Shown here piece by piece: positions 30,481-37,796 of a stretch of DNA of 38,468 nucleotides; positions within the stretch are counted from its first letter, which is position 1; every line of letters starts with the position of its first letter. Origin of the DNA: an uncultured Clostridia bacterium (GTDB lineage Bacteria > Bacillota > Clostridia > TANB77 > CAG-508); assembly GCA_949747775.1 (NCBI GenBank), contig CATKGX010000097.1, forward strand, positions 1 through 38,468, read 5' to 3'. Position numbers and translations under genes: made by a program. A model generated the notes under the pieces. That model did not search any database, was not told where the DNA came from, and was given only the letters and a program-made list of their open reading frames with translations.

Positions 30481-31725
30481 ATGGATTTAAACGAACCATT
30501 AGCATATAGAATGAAACCGAAAACATTAGAAGATTATGTGGGACAAGAGCATATTTTAGGAGAAAACAAAATATTATATAGAACTATTAAAGCAGATAGA
30601 TTATCTAGTATTATATTATGGGGACCTCCCGGATGTGGTAAAACATCTCTTGCCAAAGTAATCAGCAATACAACCAAATATCAATTTACGAAAATAAATG
30701 CAGTAACAAGCGGGGTAGGAGACATAAAAAAAGCAATAGAAGAAGCTAAAAATGTATTTTTAAACCCAACAGGAAAATGTATTCTATTTATTGATGAAAT
30801 TCATAGATTTAATAAGCTACAGCAAGATGCGCTACTTCCTTATGTAGAAAATGGAACTGTTATTTTAATAGGTGCTACAACAGAAAACCCATATTTTGAG
30901 GTAAATAAAGCGCTCATTTCAAGGTCAATGGTATTTAAATTAAATCCACTTACAACAGAAGATATATACAAAGTATTAAAAAAATCATTAGTATCAGAGG
31001 ATGGACTAGCCAATTATAATATAAAAATAGAAGATGAAACATTAATGAAAATAGCAGAGGTTTCAAATGGAGATGTAAGAACAGCATTAAATGGACTAGA
31101 AGTAGCAGTTCTTACTACTAAAATGGACAAAGAAGGATACATTCATATTACTAGCGAAATTGCAGCAGACTGTGTACAAACTAGAAAGGCAATATTTGAT
31201 AAAAATGGAGATAGCCATTATGATAATATTAGTGCTTTTATTAAATCTATGAGAGGTAGTGACCCAGATGCTACGATATTTTACTTAGCAAGAGCATTAA
31301 ATGGAGGAGAAGACCCTGTGTTTATTGCAAGAAGAATTGTAATAGCAGCTGCAGAAGATGTAGGAATGGCAAATCCTAATGCATTAGTTGTAGCAACATC
31401 TGCAATGCAGGCCGTTACAATGGTAGGAATGCCAGAGTCAAGAATTATTTTATCAGAAGCGGCAACATATGTAGCAACATCGCCTAAATCTAATGCAACC
31501 TATTTAGGAATTAACAGAGCAATGGATGATGTAGCAAATATAGATACAGGTACAATACCAATGCATATCAGAAATGCACCAGCAGAGGGAATGGCAAAAG
31601 AAGGATATGGAGTAGGATATAAATATCCACACGACTATCCAAATCATCAAGTAGAACAACAATACCTACCAGACAAAATGTTAGGAACAAAGTACTATAT
31701 AAAAGATGAAACAATACCAGAATAG
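30481..31725 (+). CDS. rarA: Replication-associated recombination protein RarA/MgsA
   Basis: PLAYRMKPKTLEDYVGQEH, WGPPGCGKTSLA, FIDEIHRFNK, C-terminal EGMAKEGYGVGYKYPHDYPNH. Confidence 0.95.
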   Translation: MDLNEPLAYRMKPKTLEDYVGQEHILGENKILYRTIKADRLSSIILWGPPGCGKTSLAKVISNTTKYQFTKINAVTSGVGDIKKAIEEAKNVFLNPTGKCILFIDEIHRFNKLQQDALLPYVENGTVILIGATTENPYFEVNKALISRSMVFKLNPLTTEDIYKVLKKSLVSEDGLANYNIKIEDETLMKIAEVSNGDVRTALNGLEVAVLTTKMDKEGYIHITSEIAADCVQTRKAIFDKNGDSHYDNISAFIKSMRGSDPDATIFYLARALNGGEDPVFIARRIVIAAAEDVGMANPNALVVATSAMQAVTMVGMPESRIILSEAATYVATSPKSNATYLGINRAMDDVANIDTGTIPMHIRNAPAEGMAKEGYGVGYKYPHDYPNHQVEQQYLPDKMLGTKYYIKDETIPE

Positions 31726-31968
31726 AAAGGCTTCGCCTGTTACAGATGAATTAGTTATGTTTTTTGATAATTTATTACAAGGTAAAAATAATAAACTTAA
31801 AAATAGAGAATTATATATTAAAAAATTATTTGAAAATAATAATTAATTTTATATTAATAAAAAATAAGATAATATAAACCAACCCAATGGTAAGTATATG
31901 ACCATATGCAGGACTTATTCATCCCAATTCATCTAAAGCGTTACCAAAATAGATTAAACAAAATAAAT

Positions 31969-32001
31969 AGAGCAGGCACATTTTTTAATGTGCCTGCTCT
32001 T
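31969..32001. terminator. strong hairpin
   Basis: agagcaggcacatt-tttt-aatgtgcctgctct. Confidence 0.75.
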
Positions 32002-32035
32002 ATAGCAATTATGCTATGTTGTACAGGGTATAACC

Positions 32036-32449
32036 TTATTCGTTTAGCAAACGTTCGGACTTTTTGTGCTTGGCACCTTTACCGCCACACGTGCGGATAC
32101 GATTCCAACCAACTCTTTCCTCGGGAAAAGGAATATAGCGGCGGTCCTTAGAGGTGCGATGTGCTTTTCCAGTAGAAAAGCAGTGACGCTGTTTACTGGA
32201 AAATGGAATCAGATATCTGGCCTGAAGCCCCGCGCTGGAAGTATTGCTTTCGGACGAAGGCTTGTGAGGACAAATCAGTTCATCAAGCAGATCCCAATTT
32301 TCAGGATCGGTGATAAAATGATTTTCCTGATATCGTGAACTTGCAGGCTGACCTATGTCGAACTTTTTGTGACCATCACCATAATCGAGGTAATGCTCAC
32401 AGAAGAACTTGTCCTCAGCCGTACCCAAGCAAATCCGGTCAAAAGTCAT
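32036..32449 (-). CDS. Hypothetical orphan protein of atypical composition
   Basis: ORF with SD and promoter TTGACT-N17-TATAAT (32514-32486, minus); G+C clearly above surroundings. Confidence 0.65.
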   Translation of the reverse strand: MTFDRICLGTAEDKFFCEHYLDYGDGHKKFDIGQPASSRYQENHFITDPENWDLLDELICPHKPSSESNTSSAGLQARYLIPFSSKQRHCFSTGKAHRTSKDRRYIPFPEERVGWNRIRTCGGKGAKHKKSERLLNE

Positions 32450-32485
32450 ATAAATGTTCCCCTTTCAACTATCAAGAATAAATAT

Positions 32486-32514
32486 ATTATAACATAAAAA
32501 AGAAGCAAAGTCAA
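32486..32514 (-). promoter_or_regulatory. promoter of orphan ORF 32036-32449
   Basis: TTGACT, 17-nt spacer, TATAAT. Confidence 0.75.
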
Positions 32515-32540
32515 CATAAAGTTGATTTTGCTTCTTTAGT

Positions 32541-33485
32541 TTATTCTTCTATATCAATAATTTGACTTTTCTTTGCTTTTTTACCATCTTTTAAAGCTTC
32601 TGCTGCACTTCCTAAACCAGCAAGAGCGCCAGTTGCCTCAAATGGAATAAATATTTTGTTAGCATCACCATTTGCCACTTCTTTAAGTGCTTCTAAAGAT
32701 TTTAGTTGTACTAATTTATCATTTGGATTTGCTTTCATCATAGCATCATATACAACATGAATTTCTTGTGCTTTTGCTTCAGCCACTTTTTTAATAGCTT
32801 CAGCTTCACCGGCTGCACGTCTAATTTTAGCTTCTTTATCTGCTTCTGCTTCTAAGATAGCAGCTTCTTTTTTACCTTCTGCAAGAGTAATAGCAGATTG
32901 TCTTTCACCTTCAGCTTGAAGAATTAAAGCTCTTTTATTTCTTTCTGCATTCATTTGTTTTTCCATTGCATCACGAATGTCTGCAGGTGGTGTAATATCT
33001 TTAATTTCAACTCTATCTATTTTACATCCCCATTGGTCTGTTGCTTCATCAAGAATAATTCTTAATTTGTCATTGATAGCATCACGTGAACTAAATGTTT
33101 CATCTAAGTCCATTTTACCAACAATATCACGAATTGTTGTAATAGCTAGGTATTCAATACCTTTCTTTAAACTTTGAATTTCATAAACTGCTTTTGCAGG
33201 ATCTGTAATTTTATAGAAAACTACAGTATCTATTGTAATAGTAACATTATCTTTAGTAATAACACCTTGTGGTGGAATATCCATAGTTTGTTGTTTCAAA
33301 CTTACAACACTACGAACATGGTCAATAAATGGTATAATTATTGTAAGACCAGCATCAGCTATTTTGTGAAATTTACCAAGTCTTTCAATAATATAAACTT
33401 CAGATTGTTTAACAACCTTGATAGTTTTAAATGCAATTAAAAATATAATAGCAAGTAAAACGATTAAAAATATAAAACCTTCCAT
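32541..33485 (-). CDS. SPFH/stomatin-like membrane protease-associated protein
   Basis: SEVYIIERLGKFHKIADAGLTIIIPF, GCKIDRVEIKDITPPADIRDAMEKQM, AEAKAQEI. Confidence 0.92.
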   Translation of the reverse strand: MEGFIFLIVLLAIIFLIAFKTIKVVKQSEVYIIERLGKFHKIADAGLTIIIPFIDHVRSVVSLKQQTMDIPPQGVITKDNVTITIDTVVFYKITDPAKAVYEIQSLKKGIEYLAITTIRDIVGKMDLDETFSSRDAINDKLRIILDEATDQWGCKIDRVEIKDITPPADIRDAMEKQMNAERNKRALILQAEGERQSAITLAEGKKEAAILEAEADKEAKIRRAAGEAEAIKKVAEAKAQEIHVVYDAMMKANPNDKLVQLKSLEALKEVANGDANKIFIPFEATGALAGLGSAAEALKDGKKAKKSQIIDIEE

Positions 33486-33510
33486 AAAAATTTCCTCCTT
33501 TTTTGTTTTA

Positions 33511-33668
33511 GAAGTCAGAAGTCGGAGGTCAGAGGTCGAAATACCTCTAACTTCAAATTCCTGACATTTATTTTTTAGAGGTTGGAAGTTGGAGGTTAGA
33601 GGTTGGATTTTAGGTAATTTCTTCAAAGACTTACCTTATTTTCCAACTTCCAACTTCAAACTTCTAAC
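33511..33668. repeat. 7-bp-unit (GARGTYR) repeat with inverted copies, between NfeD and SPFH genes
   Basis: gaagtca gaagtcg gaggtca gaggtcg ... gaggttg gaagttg gaggtta gaggttg ... ttccaacttccaacttcaaacttctaac. Confidence 0.8.
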
Positions 33669-33681
33669 ATCCATTAAATAA

Positions 33682-34110
33682 CTATTTTGTGACTTCTGAG
33701 CTAACAGTAATAGGCTCTACCACTGCCTTAACTCCATCTATTTTAATAACTTTAACTTCTGTTCCTTTTTCTATTTTAACTTCATTTTCAGTTTTAGCAG
33801 ACCATACTTCATTAGATATTTTTATTTGCCCAACACCTAAAGTATTATTAATATCTTGAGTTACAATTCCTTTTTTTCCAATTATAGAATATGCATTAGT
33901 TTCTAACTTTTTATCTTTTTTAGTGAATTTATTTACAATTGGTTTAGTAAGTAAAAGTAATATTACAGAACTAATAATAAAAACGGTACACTGAAGTATA
34001 ATGTTTTCAGGTGCAAATATGCTAACAATCATAGAAAGAAAAGCACCTATACCAAACCAAAATACAAAAAAGCCGAACAGTTGCCATTTCAATAATAAAG
34101 CATAACCCAC
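33682..34110 (-). CDS. NfeD-like membrane protein
   Basis: TM segments then OB-fold C-terminus (IGKKGIVTQDINNTLGVGQIKISNEVWSA); next to SPFH gene. Confidence 0.85.
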   Translation of the reverse strand: MGYALLLKWQLFGFFVFWFGIGAFLSMIVSIFAPENIILQCTVFIISSVILLLLTKPIVNKFTKKDKKLETNAYSIIGKKGIVTQDINNTLGVGQIKISNEVWSAKTENEVKIEKGTEVKVIKIDGVKAVVEPITVSSEVTK

Positions 34111-34229
34111 TAGCTATAAGCCAAATTTGCCACATAACAAACCTCCTAGAATTATTCTAATAATATTATTATAGCATAGATTTATAAAAAAAGGAAGATA
34201 CTAGAAAAAAATACACCTGAAAAAATAAA

Positions 34230-34292
34230 AGGGGCTGTAAAAAAAGGAAAGTTTTGAACGCGTCCCAAATCTTTCCTTTTTTTACAGCCCCT
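34230..34292. terminator. large terminator-like inverted repeat
   Basis: aggggctgtaaaaaaaggaaag / ctttcctttttttacagcccct, 22-bp perfect arms. Confidence 0.75.
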
Positions 34293-34301
34293 CTTTTGCT
34301 A

Positions 34302-34604
34302 TTATTGTTGAGCTTCTGTCCATAATTGGACAATGTACTTACGTATAAAACGCAGCTTTTCGTCATACTCTTTATCAGCTATTATCCAAGCATCTATGAA
34401 CTGAGTATCACTAGAATCTTTTGGAGGTTTTGGCCGTTTTCCAATAAGATTACTAGCTGAGGCCTCTGACACTGTACCAGTAGCATCATACTCGACTAAT
34501 AAATTGTCGATAACATTTTGAACTATGATATTAGTTGATAATGCCAGTTCGCTCTTTAGGACCTGAATGGTAATGCTAGGGATTGTTGGGTTTTTTCTAA
34601 TCAT
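34302..34604 (-). CDS. Hypothetical orphan protein of atypical composition
   Basis: ORF with AGGAGGT SD and promoter TTGACT-N17-TATGAT (34675-34647, minus). Confidence 0.65.
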   Translation of the reverse strand: MIRKNPTIPSITIQVLKSELALSTNIIVQNVIDNLLVEYDATGTVSEASASNLIGKRPKPPKDSSDTQFIDAWIIADKEYDEKLRFIRKYIVQLWTEAQQ

Positions 34605-34646
34605 AAAAATACCTCCTAAAAAAACAATGGTTAACGTGATAAAAAA

Positions 34647-34675
34647 ATCATAACATTAATTAACATAAAAGTCAA
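34647..34675 (-). promoter_or_regulatory. promoter of orphan ORF 34302-34604
   Basis: TTGACT, 17-nt spacer, TATGAT. Confidence 0.7.
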
Positions 34676-34770
34676 CAAAAAATGCATAATATATTTAAAT
34701 TTTAGCACTTTAAAAATTTATAAAACTATGATAAAATAATAAAAGAATATAAAAGGAGAGGAACAAAGAA

Positions 34771-36118
34771 ATGAAAAAAGTAGCATTTTGCACATTAGGT
34801 TGTAAAGTTAATCAATACGAAACAAATGCAATGATAGAGCAATTTATAAAAAAAGGATATGAAATAGTAAATTTTGAAGAAAAAGCAGATATATATATAA
34901 TAAATACATGTACAGTAACAAATATGGCAGACAGAAAATCAAGACAAATGTTAAGAAGAGTTAAAGAAATAAATAAAGAGGCTATAGTGGTAGCATGTGG
35001 TTGCTATGCACAAGTAGCGAAGGAAGAACTAGAAAAAATCCCAGAAATAGATTTAATATATGGGACAAATGAGAAAAATAGGATAGCGGAATATATTGAG
35101 AGGGAGTGCCCATTCCAATTGGGGACGTTTCCAATTGGGGTATCTGGCACTTTTGAGGTATCTGTCCCTTTGGGGAAATTTCCTAATGGAAAAGTAACAG
35201 ATGTAATGTACCAAAAAGAATTTTTAGATTTTGGTACAACATTGTACACAGAAAAAACAAGAGCAGTTATAAAAGTTCAAGATGGTTGTGATAGATTTTG
35301 TAGTTATTGCATAATTCCATATGCAAGAGGGCATGTAAGGAGTAGAAAGCCAGAAAGTGTTATAGAGGAAATAAAAGGGGTAGCAAAAGAAGGAATAAAA
35401 GAAGTAGTTATAACAGGAATACATGTAGCCTCTTATGGAAAAGACTTTAAAGATGATATAGGTTTAATTGATTTACTAGAAAAAGTAAATGAAATTGAAG
35501 GAATAGAAAGAATACGTTTAGGTTCAATAGAACCAACAATAATAACTGATGGATTTTTAGAAAGACTAACAAAGCTAGAAAAAATATGTGATCATTTTCA
35601 TCTATCACTTCAAAGTGGTTGTGATGAAACACTAAAAAGAATGAATAGAAAATACACAACTGAACAATTTAGAAAAAGTACTAACCTTCTAAAAAAAGCA
35701 TATCCAAATGTAGCACTAACAACAGATATAATAGTAGGTTTTCCAGGAGAAACAGATGAAGAATTTGAAAAGACATATAAATTTTTAAAGGAAATAGATT
35801 TTTATAAAATGCATATATTCAAATATTCTCCAAGAAAGGGAACAAAAGCAGCTGTAATGCGGAGGTCAAATAGATGGAAATATAAAAGAAGAAAGAAGTA
35901 GAAAACTAATAGAGCTATCAGACAAAAATGAAAAAGAACATAATGAAAAATATATAGGAAAAGAAGTAAAAGTTTTATTTGAAGAAAAAGAAGGAGAATA
36001 TATAAAAGGTCATACTACTAACTATATGGTTGTAAAAGTGCCATACAAAAAAATAGAAAATACTATAGAAGCAGTGAAAGTTGAGAAAGAAGAAAATTTG
36101 GAATTAATTGGAAAATAA
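34771..36118 (+). CDS. mtaB: tRNA (N6-threonylcarbamoyladenosine-C2) methylthiotransferase MtaB, split by an apparent +1 frameshift at 35860 (34771-35859 joined to 35861-36118)
   Basis: FCTLGCKVNQYET, VQDGCDRFCSYCIIPYARG. Frame 0 ends at 35901 (VM RRSNRWKYKRRKK*); the +1 frame gives VM-GGQIDGNIKEERSRKLIELSDKNEKEHNEKYIGKEVKVLFEEKEGEYIKGHTTNYMVVKV (linker plus TRAM-like domain). Confidence 0.92.
35106..35192 (+). repeat. in-frame repeat-like insertion within mtaB
   Basis: Two TTCCAATTGGGG and two GGTATCTG copies encode CPFQLGTFPIGVSGTFEVSVPLGKFPNGK, absent from typical MtaB. Confidence 0.6.
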
Positions 36119-36173
36119 ATTTAGTAATAAAACCATAATTTATTATAAATTAATAACAAACAATATCCTGAAA

Positions 36174-36209
36174 AAATTAGAGGAGATTTTAATCTTCCCT
36201 AATTTTTAG
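36174..36209 (+). terminator. mtaB terminator
   Basis: aaaaattag...ctaattttt hairpin. Confidence 0.6.
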
Positions 36210-36421
36210 TTATACTAAAATTAACAATTTATTTTTATGCTTTCTTTAATAAATTACAGAATTATTTACGAAATAAAAAAGATAAACATATTATTTTAGT
36301 AACAAAGGCTAATAACAGTGGTTAAGATATAAATAAAATTAATATATTTAATTTTTATAAAAATTTAAAATAAAATTCTAATTTAAATTATTTTAAAAAG
36401 TTTAACAATCACAAAAAAAAG

Positions 36422-36450
36422 TTGACATATTATATAGTTTTATGTATAAT
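36422..36450 (+). promoter_or_regulatory. promoter of accessory two-gene unit
   Basis: TTGACA, 17-nt spacer, TATAAT. Confidence 0.8.
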
Positions 36451-36503
36451 ATAAGAAGTTTCAAAGTAAATAATAAATCAATCTTAATTAAGGAGGTAAT
36501 TAT

Positions 36504-36854
36504 ATGAAAGGAAATATTACAAGAGTGTGGAAACGGACTAAAAGCTCTATAGAGCAAAATAAGTCAGTAGGAAGTGCAGTATTTACTCTATTTTCCATTT
36601 TTATAGGTGGAATATTAACGGCTATTGGTGTAGCAATATTTGAGCCTACCTATGTGTATCCATCAATAAAAATTTTCATAGCAACATATTTGGCAGGCGG
36701 AATATTATTCACAATAGGTGTGGCTGTAATAGCTACTATTATAGTATTCTTGACTATAATAAAGGAAAATACCCCAATATTATTTTCAAGAAATATTGAT
36801 TATAGGATATATAATATTTTTTCTGGTTATAGTGTTACTATAATAAAAAATTAA
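36504..36854 (+). CDS. Small hypothetical membrane protein
   Basis: Two hydrophobic segments; AGGAGGT SD. Confidence 0.7.
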   Translation: MKGNITRVWKRTKSSIEQNKSVGSAVFTLFSIFIGGILTAIGVAIFEPTYVYPSIKIFIATYLAGGILFTIGVAVIATIIVFLTIIKENTPILFSRNIDYRIYNIFSGYSVTIIKN

Positions 36855-36864
36855 GGAGAAAAGT

Positions 36865-37410
36865 ATGGCTAAAATTAGAATGAAGGAAATTTTACAGCAA
36901 GTTCTTGAAAATGTAGGAATTCCAGAAGGTTATTACAGTATAGGAAGCTATAAAGAAGGCTCTACATGTATGGAAAAAGTAGGTAAAAAATATATAGTAT
37001 ATGACGTTAAAAGTACAGAAAGATATGAAAGTATAGAGTATAAAAATGAACTGGAAGCATGTACAGAGTTAATTCGTAGAATAGTTAAAAATAATAAAGA
37101 TTTTGAAATACTTAGACAGGAATTTTATGATTGTAGAGCTAAAGCTGTATTAAAAGCAGTATTGGATGATAAAGGAATACCACGGAAATATTATTCCTTG
37201 GAAGGATATGTGGAAGATGCAGTATGTATGGAAAAGAATAATAAGAACTACATTGTATATATTGGAAAAAAAGGTAATAAATATAATGTAAGTAAGCACT
37301 CAAATATATCAAAAACACTCTTAAAGCTTATTTCTGAGGTAGCACAAAGCTATGCACAAGAAGAAAAAATAGTAGAAGCTTTCATAAATAAATTATATAA
37401 AATGGTATAG
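36865..37410 (+). CDS. Hypothetical protein with two tandem related domains (immunity-like)
   Basis: GIPEGYYSIGSYKEGSTCMEKVGKKYIVY and GIPRKYYSLEGYVEDAVCMEKNNKNYIVY. Confidence 0.75.
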   Translation: MAKIRMKEILQQVLENVGIPEGYYSIGSYKEGSTCMEKVGKKYIVYDVKSTERYESIEYKNELEACTELIRRIVKNNKDFEILRQEFYDCRAKAVLKAVLDDKGIPRKYYSLEGYVEDAVCMEKNNKNYIVYIGKKGNKYNVSKHSNISKTLLKLISEVAQSYAQEEKIVEAFINKLYKMV

Positions 37411-37419
37411 AAACAAAAA

Positions 37420-37475
37420 AGAGGCTTCACCTATCAGACGAGCACTGCTCGCCTGAGAGGTGAAGCCTTTTTCTT
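37420..37475 (+). terminator. strong hairpin after accessory unit
   Basis: aggcttcacctatcag-(acgagcactgctcgc)-ctgagaggtgaagcctttttc. Confidence 0.8.
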
Positions 37476-37796
37476 CTATTCTTAGGAAAAACATTCATAA
37501 TAGTTAAGTTAGTTGCTTGAACAAAGTGAATTACATATAACTTATGCATAACGAGTAGGAGAAGAATAAAAAACAACTTATATGTAGTAAGATGAAGAAG
37601 TGTATATTTTATTAGAAGATAGTTATGGAAGAATTAAATTTTACTATGTGTTTGGCTATTTAGGAACATATATTCAATTAGTGACAATATATATGGTACC
37701 ATATTTTGAAATAATTAACTAGAAACCTTGATTTTTAAGCCTATATGTAATATAATTTCAAATAATGTTATAGGAAATAATAGGAGGAAAATAAAA

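Noticed and set aside
33486-33626. N-terminal extension of the SPFH ORF (MKKLPKIQPLTSNFQPL...)
   Set aside because: It is translation of the 7-bp repeat region; the true start is MEGFIFLIVL at 33485.
3474-35862. Simple pseudogenisation of mfd, pyrG and mtaB
   Set aside because: Each gene has one lesion only, the same base in the same phase before GGA, with intact downstream coding. Independent decay would give varied lesions. An artefact remains possible and is stated as the main alternative.
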